DNA from: Roseburia sp. 1XD42-34
GTDB taxonomy: Bacteria; Bacillota; Bacilli; Bacillales; Amphibacillaceae
Reading direction: 5' to 3'
Assembly (NCBI RefSeq): GCF_009917385.1
Contig: NZ_QWLJ01000037.1
Location: 1 to 48,550 of the forward strand
Length of the DNA: 48,550 nucleotides
Below the pieces are notes generated by a model. It was not told where the DNA came from and ran no database searches. It worked only from the letters and a program-made list of their open reading frames with translations. Made by a program: the position numbers and the translations under genes. Shown one piece after another: positions 35,228-42,911 of this stretch; positions within the stretch are counted from its first letter, which is position 1; every line of letters begins with the position of its first letter.

Positions 35228-36436
35228 TTGACGGAATATCATCTTCTGCTATTGTTGATTATCGGCTATTTTGTTTTTTCAATGGATAAAAAACAGAATT
35301 ATTTTCCTGTTCCTGTTGTACTTGTGTTACTAGGAGTTGGCTTGTCTGCAGTTCCTTTTTTTCAGGGGATTACCATAACGAAAGAAATGCTCTTTACCTT
35401 CTTTCTTCCGGCTTTATTGTTTATTTCTGCTTATCAATTTTCAACGCAAGCTTGGAGAAAAAATAAGTTTATTATTAGCAGCTTAAGCTCTATTGGATTA
35501 TTTTTGCAAGTTATTATACTTGGTTTATTCATTTATGTTATTGGAAATGGGTTTCTCCCCATCTCTTTTATAGCCGCTTTATTAATAGCATCGCTATTAA
35601 CACCAACCGATCCTGTTTCTGTTGTAAATATATTAAAACAAGCTTCAAGTGATAAAGAGGATGTAGCTGATATAGTAGAAGGTGAATCCATGTTAAATGA
35701 TGGTACAAGCATTGTTGTGTTTACCGTTTTATTACAGATGTATAAACAGCAAGCGAGTTTTCATTGGCTAGATTTTACGCAAGAGTTTATTCTCGTTTCT
35801 TTTGGTGGAGTAGTGGTTGGTATTGCTTTTGGCTGGCTGATGAGTAAGGCTGTTCACTTTACTCATCGTCGTCAATATCAAGTTATGCTTAGTATCATTG
35901 TAGCTTACGGAAGTTTTTATTTAGGAGAAGCATTGCATGTTTCTGGAGTGTTGGCAACGGTCACGGCAGGAATGATGCTTTCTTATGAATTTGGGAAAAA
36001 TATAAAAGAGGCACATTTTCGTGAATCACTTGATGGTTTTTGGGAAATTGTTGAACCAACTTTATTATCCATTATCTTTTTACTAATTGGTATTCAGGCA
36101 ACAGAATATCTGGAGTTTTCTGCATGGGCGCTTGCTTTTTTCGTCTTTGTAGGTACATTGTTAGTAAGATTTATAGTTATAACCGGAATGACGCAGTTGC
36201 ATCCTGCATGGAGGAAAATGATTAAGGTTAAAGATAGTGGAGTGATTACATGGGCCGGCATTAAAGGAACGATGTCTGTTGCTCTAGTACTTGGTTTGGA
36301 AGCAACATGGGGAGCAAACCATTTTATTGTCTCCTTAACTTTTGTGGTAATTATATTATCCTTTGTTGTTCAAAGTGTCGGGATCTATCCAATCATGAAG
36401 AAATTAAATAAAAAAGGAGTGTCTTCCAAACCATAG
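35228..36436 (+). CDS. CPA1-type Na+/H+ antiporter
   Basis: A 402-residue cation:proton antiporter of the CPA1 (NhaP) family with about 12 hydrophobic segments. LLTPTDPVSVVN (about residues 123-134) and VEGESMLNDGTSIVVF (about 148-163) contain the conserved aspartates of the ion site in this family. The TTG at 35228 follows TAAGGGAG. It lacks the long C-terminal cytoplasmic tail found in some NhaP proteins. It is downstream of, and probably co-transcribed with, the GltS-like symporter. Role: expulsion of Na+ (or K+) in exchange for H+ for pH and salt tolerance. Confidence 0.85.
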   Translation: MTEYHLLLLLIIGYFVFSMDKKQNYFPVPVVLVLLGVGLSAVPFFQGITITKEMLFTFFLPALLFISAYQFSTQAWRKNKFIISSLSSIGLFLQVIILGLFIYVIGNGFLPISFIAALLIASLLTPTDPVSVVNILKQASSDKEDVADIVEGESMLNDGTSIVVFTVLLQMYKQQASFHWLDFTQEFILVSFGGVVVGIAFGWLMSKAVHFTHRRQYQVMLSIIVAYGSFYLGEALHVSGVLATVTAGMMLSYEFGKNIKEAHFRESLDGFWEIVEPTLLSIIFLLIGIQATEYLEFSAWALAFFVFVGTLLVRFIVITGMTQLHPAWRKMIKVKDSGVITWAGIKGTMSVALVLGLEATWGANHFIVSLTFVVIILSFVVQSVGIYPIMKKLNKKGVSSKP

Positions 36437-36453
36437 AAATAACTTTGCTTGAT

Positions 36454-36488
36454 AAAAAAAACCCCTTGTTTTAATTTTAAACGAGGGG
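36454..36488 (-). terminator. rho-independent terminator of pyrP
   Basis: Read on the minus strand, CCCCTCGTTT (36488-36479) pairs with AAACAAGGGG (36471-36462) with one G-U, a 7-base loop, and is followed by eight T (36461-36454). It lies about 180 bases beyond the pyrP stop with a repeat in between, and may also end transcription of the plus-strand antiporter by the hairpin alone. Confidence 0.8.
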
Positions 36489-36493
36489 ATAGG

Positions 36494-36656
36494 TTTATCT
36501 TCGTATACAAGGTGCTGCAAAAATCTCGCTTCAGAAGTTAGAAAATCTGATGGGAGACTACAGTACCTAATACCCTGTTCCGGAAAAGGATCTTTGTTCA
36601 TACGCTACAACCATCGATAGGGAATAAGCACCCACTGATGGAAGATTCACTTAGCG
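36494..36656 (+). repeat. stand-alone module 2 repeat (structured, diverged)
   Basis: Starts TTTATCTTCGTATACAAGG. GGTGCTG pairs with CAGTACC (one G-U). The second stem has become TCTCGC-TTCAGA with TCTGA-TGGGAGA, different in sequence but still paired. It ends GATGGAAGATTCACTTAGCG. It lies between the pyrP stop and its terminator, so it is transcribed with pyrP as antisense to the family's usual orientation. Confidence 0.72.
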
Positions 36657-36668
36657 TATTATATTTGT

Positions 36669-37955
36669 CTAACTTTCATTTGATAAGTTGACAATATCCA
36701 ATACTTTAAAGAAGATGCTCAATAAAATAGCCACTATCGTAGCAAGTCCCATGCCTGCTAATGAAACGGAACCGATTTCCACAGTCGTACCACTAACACC
36801 AATTACAAGCACAACGCTAGATAGAATCAAATTTTGTGAACGATTATAATCGACATTTGCCTCTACTAACATGCGTAATCCACTTGCTGCGATGATACCA
36901 AATAGCAGTAAGGATATACCTCCCATAACCGCTGTAGGGATGGAGGAAATTAGTGCTGCAAGTTTGCCGACAAACGATAAAATGATTGCGATTACTGCAG
37001 CCATACCGATAATCCATGTGGAATATACTTTTGTAATAGCCAAGACCCCGATGTTTTCGCCGTATGTTGTGTTTGGTGTTGAACCGAAAAAGCTGGAAAT
37101 AATCGTAGAAATTCCATTCCCAGCTAGGGAAAGGTCAAGCCCTGGATTTTTGGTCAAGTCCTTTTTTACGATGTTTCCTGTTACGAAAAGGTGGCCGATA
37201 TGTTCAGGAACAAGAACGATGGCAGCTGGTAAGATTGTTAAAATAGCGCTCCAATCGAATTTCATCTGATAGAATTCTGGCATGGAAAACCAGCTTGCTT
37301 CACGTACAGCTGTAAAATCGACAAGTCCAAAAAAATAGGCAATGATATAGCCTGCTATAATCCCAATTAATATGGGGATGATTTTTAAAAATCCGCGTAG
37401 TGTAACCCAGCAAATGATCGTTATTAATAAGGTGAGCAATGCTACGATCGCTGTATCTGTGTGGATCGTCCATGTATCATCTGCACCAGCTGGAGCAATC
37501 CAGCCAGCCATTTCCGCAGCAGTAGGGACAAGTTCTAATCCAATAACAGAAACAATTGCGCCCATAGCTGCTGGTGGAAATATCACATCAATCCAGTTTG
37601 TTCCACCGAGTTTAACTACAAAAGCAACGAGACAAAGAATCACCCCCACTGCTAAAAACCCACCTAAAACATAGCCATAACCTTCTCCCCCAGCATAATT
37701 TGCCAAAACTGCGGAAACAGGGGAGATGAATGCGAAACTAGAGCCTAAATAGGCGGGGATTTTTCCTTTTGTAATAAACAAATAAAGTAACGTACCGATC
37801 CCATTCATCATCAAGATCGTTGCTGGATTTACTCCAAACAATATCGGGACAAGCACTGTTGAACCAAACATGGCGAATAAATGTTGAATACTGAGTGGTA
37901 AGCTCGTTAATAAAGGCAAACGCTCATCTACTTGAATTTCTTTATGTTGTGTCAA
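36669..37955 (-). CDS. pyrP: uracil permease (NCS2 family), PyrR-controlled
   Basis: A 428-residue nucleobase:cation symporter-2 protein of the UraA/PyrP type with 14 expected membrane segments. LVPEHIGHLFVTGNIVKKDL contains the substrate-binding glutamate region, and FFGSTPNTTYGENIGVLAITKVYS is the strongly conserved block after it; the early SSFAFISPVSAV is the short TM3 strand. It imports uracil with H+. The ATG at 37955 lies after AGGAGG. Its leader has a consensus promoter, a perfect PyrR-binding loop and a terminator, the same control as B. subtilis pyrP, which supports uracil over xanthine as substrate. In B. subtilis pyrP is in the pyr operon; here it stands alone. Confidence 0.93.
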   Translation of the reverse strand: MTQHKEIQVDERLPLLTSLPLSIQHLFAMFGSTVLVPILFGVNPATILMMNGIGTLLYLFITKGKIPAYLGSSFAFISPVSAVLANYAGGEGYGYVLGGFLAVGVILCLVAFVVKLGGTNWIDVIFPPAAMGAIVSVIGLELVPTAAEMAGWIAPAGADDTWTIHTDTAIVALLTLLITIICWVTLRGFLKIIPILIGIIAGYIIAYFFGLVDFTAVREASWFSMPEFYQMKFDWSAILTILPAAIVLVPEHIGHLFVTGNIVKKDLTKNPGLDLSLAGNGISTIISSFFGSTPNTTYGENIGVLAITKVYSTWIIGMAAVIAIILSFVGKLAALISSIPTAVMGGISLLLFGIIAASGLRMLVEANVDYNRSQNLILSSVVLVIGVSGTTVEIGSVSLAGMGLATIVAILLSIFFKVLDIVNLSNES

Positions 37956-37998
37956 GATGTATTCCTCCTATTTGCTTAACGGTTACCACGCTGCATAA

Positions 37999-38032
37999 GA
38001 AAAAAGCACCCTGCCGTGTTGGTGCAGGGTGC
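37999..38032 (-). terminator. leader terminator (PyrR attenuator) of pyrP
   Basis: On the minus strand, GCACCCTGC (38032-38024) and GCAGGGTGC (38014-38006) form a perfect 9-bp stem with a 9-base loop, followed by TTTTTTCTTAT. It is about 45 bases upstream of the pyrP start codon and downstream of the PyrR loop. Binding of PyrR with UMP should favour this terminator; otherwise an antiterminator would form. Confidence 0.88.
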
Positions 38033-38098
38033 TTCCATAAAAGAAAAAGTTGCCTACTTATTCCTTTTATAACAGAATTTTATCTGTTTCACCTTGGC

Positions 38099-38112
38099 AG
38101 CCTCACGGGACT
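38099..38112 (-). promoter_or_regulatory. PyrR-binding loop (anti-antiterminator)
   Basis: On the minus strand the 14 bases AGTCCCGTGAGGCT match the published PyrR-binding consensus ARUCCNGNGAGGYU at every position. It lies between the promoter and the leader terminator of pyrP, as required for UMP-dependent attenuation. Confidence 0.9.
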
Positions 38113-38146
38113 GAATTAAAGGTAACCGTATCAATTTATCTTTTGT

Positions 38147-38175
38147 ATTATCCCAATTTAAATGGAATTTGTCAA
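38147..38175 (-). promoter_or_regulatory. sigma-A promoter of pyrP
   Basis: On the minus strand TTGACA (38175-38170), 17 bases, then GATAAT (38152-38147). Transcription would start near 38140 and give a leader of roughly 180 bases containing the PyrR loop and attenuator. Confidence 0.85.
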
Positions 38176-38251
38176 TAGTATGGAGCCATTTTTGAAGTCG
38201 GCTTTTATTTTTCATAAGAGTGCTAATAGGATAAAGTATTTTCATGATGAG

Positions 38252-38758
38252 TTAGAGTCTGTTTCTTAATTCTACTTTTAATATTTTCCCACTCGATGTT
38301 TTCGGCAAATCATCTACAATTGAAATTCTGGATGGATAGGTAGAATCTTCTGAATGTTGTTTGCAGAATGAAATAAGTGCTTCTTCGGAGATCGCAGCTT
38401 TTTTTTCCTTAAGGACAATAAAAGCGTGCGCAATTTCTCCCTTTTCTTTATGCGGCACAGGGATTACTGCAGCTTCTTGTATAGAAGGATGCTGCAATAA
38501 GATTTGTTCCAAATAAGCTGTAGAAATGGCACCCGTTGCCTGCGGAATATCTTTTCGAGCTTCTTGTACATGAATACGACCATGTTCATCTACAGTTCCT
38601 TTATCTCCCGTGAAAATCCAACCATCCCTCAGCGTTTGCTGGTGTTCCGCATGCTGTAATGCACCATTCCCCTTTACTATAATATCGCCAATTTCCATGC
38701 CGTTTGGTGTTACATCTTCCCCTTTATGGTTAATGACACGGACTTCTGTTTGTTGCAT
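38252..38758 (-). pseudogene. truncated acyl-CoA synthetase (AMP-binding enzyme), C-terminal part
   Basis: A 168-residue frame equal to the last third of an ANL-superfamily acyl-CoA/acetyl-CoA synthetase. DGWIFTGDKGTVDEHGRIHV corresponds to core motif A7-A8, and PKTSSGKILKVELR to A10 with the catalytic lysine. The N-terminal ~350 residues, including the P-loop-like motif and the YGxTE motif, are absent. The hinge normally reading GRxKD is EARKD here. Frame and C-terminus are intact and a weak GGTGGGG precedes the ATG at 38758, so a short protein may still be made, but it cannot adenylate a substrate. A near-cre sequence lies upstream at 38824-38838. Confidence 0.82.
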
Positions 38759-39185
38759 TAAAACACCCCACCTTGTTCCGTTTTTTCTTTATATACGTTA
38801 TTATAAAATTATAACATAAATTATTGAAAGCGTTTAAAAATACGTTTAACTGGAGGGTGAAGCTGGATATAGATAAAAAAGGAGGGACTTAAGAGGATAA
38901 GGTTACAGCACTCTGCTCCATATAAGTTAACGTTTTGGTTGTAACATACAACAACGGAGGGCGAATTATTGTCGATCAGGGGTTAGAAATCTATCATTAT
39001 GAAAGACGGTTTAAAGTGGAACAGGAAAAGAATCTTCTTGTTTATAGCCTAAATATGAAATTTTTGTTATGATAATTATATTGTAAATAAAGGATGGCGT
39101 ATATATATTTTATTTTCATTTATATTTAATAAGAAGAGCGCTTTTCCTGCAATATATAAGTAAGTATAGGAAGGTGGAAGTTTTT
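38759..39185. other. intergenic region with possible gene remnants
   Basis: Upstream of the truncated synthetase, 38824-38838 (TTGAAAGCGTTTAAA) is one base off the CcpA cre pattern. Around 38970-39072 one frame reads IVDQGLEIYHYERRFKVEQE with no start, which looks like the end of a lost gene. TTGTTA/GATAAT-like and AT-rich stretches before 39186 may hold the ndh promoter. No complete gene is seen. Confidence 0.35.
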
Positions 39186-40400
39186 ATGAGTCTAAATAAA
39201 CCAAAGATAGTGGTGTTGGGGGCAGGGTACGCTGGGCTAACGACAACAAAACGCTTAATGCAAAAGCTGTCTCCTGAACAAGCAGAAATCGTCTTAGTAA
39301 ACAAGCATAACTACCATTATGAATCTACCTGGTTACATGAAGTAGCTGCAGGTACGATTAATCCAAACCAAGCACGAGTTATCATAAGTGATGTTATTAA
39401 TCCAAATAAAGTGCGACTTGTATTTGACTCTGTAACTAAAATTGATAAAGATAACCAACGCGTTATTTTAGAAAACAGTGAACTGGAATATGATTACCTT
39501 GTTGTTGCCCTTGGATTTGAGTCTAATGATTTCGGTATTAAAGGAATGGCGGAACATGCATTTGCAATTGAAGATATTGATTCCAGCCGCTTGATTAGTG
39601 AACACATAGAATACCAATTTGCAAAATACAGATCAGGTGAAGACGTAGATGAGCATAGCTTAAATATTCTAGTTGGTGGAGCTGGATTTACAGGTATTGA
39701 GTTTGTTGGTGAACTCGCAGATCGTGTACCGCAATTATGTAAGAAATATGATATTGATCGTAATAAAGTAAGAATTATTAACGTGGAGGCTGCTCCCTCC
39801 ATCCTGCCAATGTTTGACAAGGAATTAGTTGCCTATGCGAAAAAATCATTGGAAGATCGTGGTGTTGAAATCAAAATCGGCGCTCCTATTTCAGAATGTA
39901 CCGAAGAAGGATTTATCGTTGGTGAAGATAAAGAGTTAATTAAAGCCGGCACCATTGTTTGGACAGGCGGGGTGAAGGGAAGCTCTGTTTTAGGAGATTC
40001 TGGCTTTGAATTAACGAAAGGTAAAGTCAACGTCAACGGCGATTTACGCGTGCCAGGTGAAGAGAATATCTTCGTCATGGGAGATTGTTCATGGGTATGG
40101 GATCATGAAGCAGATCGTCCGTATCCGCCAACTGCTCAGTTAGCTATGCAAGAGGCAGATGTGGTAGCAGCAAACTTTGTGGCTTTATTGAACAATGAAC
40201 CGTTAACTGATTTTGTCTTTAACAGCAAAGGAACAGTCGCTTCGCTTGGACATTCGGATGGGATTGGGAATGTTTTTAACGATTACAAACTTAAAGGAAA
40301 AGCAGCTGCAGCAATGAAAAAGGTAGTAGATAATCGTTCTCTATTCCTTATGGGTGGACCAAAATTAGTACTTAAAAAAGGGAAATTTCGTCCATTTTAA
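39186..40400 (+). CDS. ndh: type II NADH dehydrogenase (NDH-2)
   Basis: A 404-residue flavoprotein of the NDH-2 family, like B. subtilis YumB/YjlD, passing electrons from NADH to menaquinone at the inner face of the membrane without pumping. The FAD-binding GAGYAGLTTTKRL is at the N-terminus, and the NADH-binding VGGAGFTGIEFVGEL near residue 160. FVMGDCSW and PYPPTAQLAMQEADVVAANF mark the second FAD contact and the quinone-site region. An upstream in-frame GTG (39174) overlaps the GGAAGGTGG ribosome site; the ATG at 39186 is correct. A 33-codon frame and a terminator follow. Confidence 0.92.
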   Translation: MSLNKPKIVVLGAGYAGLTTTKRLMQKLSPEQAEIVLVNKHNYHYESTWLHEVAAGTINPNQARVIISDVINPNKVRLVFDSVTKIDKDNQRVILENSELEYDYLVVALGFESNDFGIKGMAEHAFAIEDIDSSRLISEHIEYQFAKYRSGEDVDEHSLNILVGGAGFTGIEFVGELADRVPQLCKKYDIDRNKVRIINVEAAPSILPMFDKELVAYAKKSLEDRGVEIKIGAPISECTEEGFIVGEDKELIKAGTIVWTGGVKGSSVLGDSGFELTKGKVNVNGDLRVPGEENIFVMGDCSWVWDHEADRPYPPTAQLAMQEADVVAANFVALLNNEPLTDFVFNSKGTVASLGHSDGIGNVFNDYKLKGKAAAAMKKVVDNRSLFLMGGPKLVLKKGKFRPF

Positions 40401-40449
40401 GATGTTCACAGCCTAAGATGAGTTAAAATTTATAGGGAGGCTTACGAAT

Positions 40450-40551
40450 ATGAAAAATAAAACGTTGTGTGGAATTTTCTTAGTTATTGCTTCATTAATT
40501 GGGTATCGACTGTTAAGTGATTATGTGGAAGAAACCAGAGACTTTAGGTAG
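40450..40551 (+). CDS. 33-residue small membrane peptide
   Basis: A short frame with an excellent GGGAGG nine bases before the ATG: basic start KNKT, a hydrophobic stretch LCGIFLVIASLIGYRLL (about residues 6-22) and a charged tail ending EETRDFR. It lies 49 bases after ndh and immediately before a rho-independent terminator, so it is the last gene of the ndh transcript. It could be a small membrane protein that modulates or anchors NDH-2, but no family is recognised. Confidence comes from the ribosome site, hydrophobic profile and location. Confidence 0.6.
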   Translation: MKNKTLCGIFLVIASLIGYRLLSDYVEETRDFR

Positions 40552-40559
40552 TTACAGCA

Positions 40560-40594
40560 GACCATCTCATCCTATTAGGTGAGATGGTCTTTTT
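40560..40594 (+). terminator. rho-independent terminator of the ndh transcript
   Basis: GACCATCTCA (40560-40569) pairs perfectly with TGAGATGGTC (40580-40589), with CCT/AGG extending the stem inside, followed by five T. The long dispersed repeat begins five bases after it. Confidence 0.9.
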
Positions 40595-40598
40595 ATAA

Positions 40599-41020
40599 GA
40601 TAAGAAAGCATAATCAGGTGCTAGTGGATAGCGAAATAATAGTCACCTCCGGCGCATGAGCCCAGCAACGATGTGACTTTAGAAATGTGCCCTCCAATAA
40701 GGCCTCATTGGCTCGTCACAAAGAGGAAGGCCGACTAAAAACGGGCTTGCCGCCGAGACGCCGGCATACCCTGTTTTTAGTGGCATGATTCCTTTTTCCC
40801 GTAAAAATGCGTTGTAGACTCCCACTTCAAGGAAAGAAGATGTGAGCAAGCGGGGAGGTAACAGCACCTAAATCCCCAATTCGTTCAAGGGCCTTTAGGT
40901 CATACCCTGGCGATACTAACAAGCAGCGGGGATGCAGAAAACCCCGCTGCTGGAAGGTTCACTTTATCGTTAATTCGTTCCACTCGCTACGTTGCTAAAC
41001 GGGCGCTTGCGCCTTTGTTC
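40599..41020 (+). repeat. long dispersed repeat, copy E (with nested module 2)
   Basis: Starts GATAAGAAAGCATAATC directly behind the terminator. It keeps AGTCAC...GTGACT, GGCCGACTAAAAACGGGC, then module 2 at about 40792-40968 with GTTGTAGACTCCCACTTC, GGGGAGGTAACAGCACC, CCTTTAGGTCATACCCTGG and the stem AGCAGCGGGG/CCCCGCTGCT, then the tail with GGGCGC-TT-GCGCCTTTGTTC. A minus-strand frame of 62 codons inside it is a by-product of the repeat. Confidence 0.9.
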
Positions 41021-41115
41021 TTACTTAATGAAAGCGTTATCCGCTAACTGGAATTTTTCCTTTCCTGAATGTTCATTGCTTATTTTACTTATACTAAGAG
41101 CAGGAGGTTGTTACC

Positions 41116-41994
41116 ATGAAACGAGTTATTATCTGTTTGATCTTATTCGGATTTATCTTGTTACCAATCCATAGTATTGAAGCAAGCAAAGATAGGTCAA
41201 CTGAGATTATGATAAAGCGCATAGAAATAAACCAATATGCTTTAGACAACGTCGATAACCTATTTATTAATGATGCTAAATTGCAGACGCTAATGAAACA
41301 AATAAAACAAAAGGTTTACCAAGATCCTATAAATGCCAAGATAGACCGTGTGGGAAAAATTACTCCTGGAAAACCAGGAGTTACTATTGATACGGATCAG
41401 TTTCAAGTTGAATTTCGGGAAGCATATTATAATCCAAATATCCAAGGGTTTAAAGTTCCGGTGCAGCCCGTATATCCTCGTGTAGATAAAGGGCTATTAA
41501 CAGAAATTAGTCAAAAGCAATTAGGTAGTTACGTCACCCATTTTAAGAAAAACAATGAGGAGAGAACCACAAATATTGAGCTTGCCGCCCGAGCAATCGA
41601 TAGTCATGTTATATTTCCGGGTGAGTTATTCTCATTTAATGAAGTAGTTGGAGAAAGGACAGAGAAAAAAGGGTATAAACGGGCGCCAGTTATTGTAAAG
41701 GGTGAACTAGCTGAGGATATTGGTGGGGGTATTTGCCAAGTCTCATCAACTTTGTTTAACGCTGTTAATTTAAAGGGAATTGAAATTGTAGAAAGATATG
41801 CACATAGCAAACGTGTCCCTTATGTGCCACCAGGAAAAGATGCAACAGTCAGTTGGTGGGGGCCAGACTTCAGTTTTAAAAATAGATACAATCAACCGCT
41901 TTTATTACGTGCACATGCAAAGAATGGGCAATTGGTTGTCCGTGTTTATTCATCAGACATCGTAGAACATTTTGAGAAAGATGTACAAAAGTAA
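41116..41994 (+). CDS. VanW family protein, exported
   Basis: A 292-residue secreted or membrane-attached protein. Residues 1-23 form a signal peptide (KRVIICLILFGFILLPIHSIEAS). The VanW domain lies in the second half (about 150-280), with LFSFNEVVGERTEKKGYKRAP and DIGGGICQVSSTLFNAV as its conserved blocks. VanW is associated with vancomycin-resistance clusters but occurs widely in Firmicutes with unknown function, probably at the cell wall. The ATG at 41116 follows GCAGGAGG. Its stop lies within the first arm of a strong terminator. A near-cre site (ATGAAAGCGTTATCC, 41028-41042) lies upstream. Confidence 0.87.
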   Translation: MKRVIICLILFGFILLPIHSIEASKDRSTEIMIKRIEINQYALDNVDNLFINDAKLQTLMKQIKQKVYQDPINAKIDRVGKITPGKPGVTIDTDQFQVEFREAYYNPNIQGFKVPVQPVYPRVDKGLLTEISQKQLGSYVTHFKKNNEERTTNIELAARAIDSHVIFPGELFSFNEVVGERTEKKGYKRAPVIVKGELAEDIGGGICQVSSTLFNAVNLKGIEIVERYAHSKRVPYVPPGKDATVSWWGPDFSFKNRYNQPLLLRAHAKNGQLVVRVYSSDIVEHFEKDVQK

Positions 41995-42029
41995 ACAATC
42001 CCCGTACGGGAAATGTACGGGGATTGTTT
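41993..42029. terminator. bidirectional terminator between vanW-like gene and yceI
   Basis: A perfect 15-bp stem: AAACAATCCCCGTAC (41993-42007) with GTACGGGGATTGTTT (42015-42029), loop of 7. It overlaps the last two bases of the VanW-family stop codon and lies 11 bases before the convergent yceI end. Short T runs are present on both strands. Confidence 0.88.
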
Positions 42030-42040
42030 TGGATATTGAA

Positions 42041-42577
42041 TTAAGTTTCTTTATGTGCTTCAATTTCGAAACTAATTTTTACGTCATCTCCAAGCAGAAC
42101 GCCACCTGTTTCAATGGCTGTATTCCATGTTAGACCAAAATCTTTGCGGCTAATGGTAGTTTCGCCGCTAAACCCAGCAACCATATTTCCGCTCATTGGA
42201 TCTTTACTTTGACCTGCAACTATTACGTCAAGAGTCACCGTTTTGGTTGTTCCACGAAGCGTTAAATCGCCAATCAACTCATATTGGTTGTCAGATTTTT
42301 TCCGAATATTTGTGGAGATAAAAGTTGCTGTTGGGTAATTTTCCGTATCGAAAAAGTCTGTGGAACGTAAGTGATCATCGCGGTCTTTATTACGTGTATC
42401 AATACTGTTTACATCAATGGTAAATTGGACATTTGCATCCGTAAATTGTTCTAAATCAGCTTCTATTTTACCTTTGAATGAATTAAATCTCCCTTTGGCT
42501 TTTGAAATCATCATATGTTTGATTGAAAACCCAATTTCACTATGAATCGTGTCTACATTCCAAACTGCTTTTGCCAT
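42041..42577 (-). CDS. YceI family lipocalin-like polyisoprenoid-binding protein
   Basis: A 178-residue YceI-family beta-barrel. WNVDTIHSEIGFSIKHMMISKAKGRF at the start, SIDTRNKDRDDHLRSTDFFD in the middle and LTLRGTTKTVTLDV after it are the three hallmark blocks. Family members bind long isoprenoids such as quinones in a hydrophobic pocket. No signal peptide is present, so this is a cytoplasmic version, as is common in Firmicutes. The ATG at 42577 is chosen because GGAGGGA lies just upstream; a more upstream ATG (42592) overlaps that site. Confidence 0.9.
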   Translation of the reverse strand: MAKAVWNVDTIHSEIGFSIKHMMISKAKGRFNSFKGKIEADLEQFTDANVQFTIDVNSIDTRNKDRDDHLRSTDFFDTENYPTATFISTNIRKKSDNQYELIGDLTLRGTTKTVTLDVIVAGQSKDPMSGNMVAGFSGETTISRKDFGLTWNTAIETGGVLLGDDVKISFEIEAHKET

Positions 42578-42662
42578 GTACATTCCCTCCATTAATAATT
42601 ACTTTATGTAACTTAGTGTAAAATAGAAAGTATACGTTGTCAAGTAATTATTTAAAGTGTCA

Positions 42663-42773
42663 TTTATCCCGCATATGAGGTGCCGTAAGATTCTCACTGA
42701 TTAAAGCTTCACTTTGTAACAGGAGATAAGCCCCCACTTTGTATACGGTGAAGTGAAACTTAGCAGGATAAAG
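42663..42773 (+). repeat. shortened module 2 repeat
   Basis: Begins TTTATCCCGCATATGAGGTGC and keeps GGTGCCGTAAGATTCTCACT, then departs from the consensus: the right half with the CCTTTAGGTC box is missing. Instead TTCACTT and AAGTGAA make a new inverted repeat, and it closes with AGGATAAA complementary to its own TTTATCC start. Confidence 0.6.
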
Positions 42774-42911
42774 CTAAATTGGTTAATGCAATGCCAGAAA
42801 GCAGTGGACTGAAAAAAATCATCCTGATTGAACTTCATTTTGTGAAAAATCAAGCCAATGTTTGGTATACTTACTTATGTAGTGAAATTTCTAACAATAG
42901 GAGGGCTTATA

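Noticed and set aside
38054..38245. 63-codon minus-strand frame upstream of pyrP
   Set aside because: It lies over the promoter, PyrR loop and leader of pyrP; the RNA features explain the sequence better than a leader protein, and no good ribosome site is seen.
40679..40867. 62-codon minus-strand frame inside the long repeat, which could be taken for a transposase fragment
   Set aside because: The frame is not kept in copies B and D, and the sequence matches no known transposase motif.
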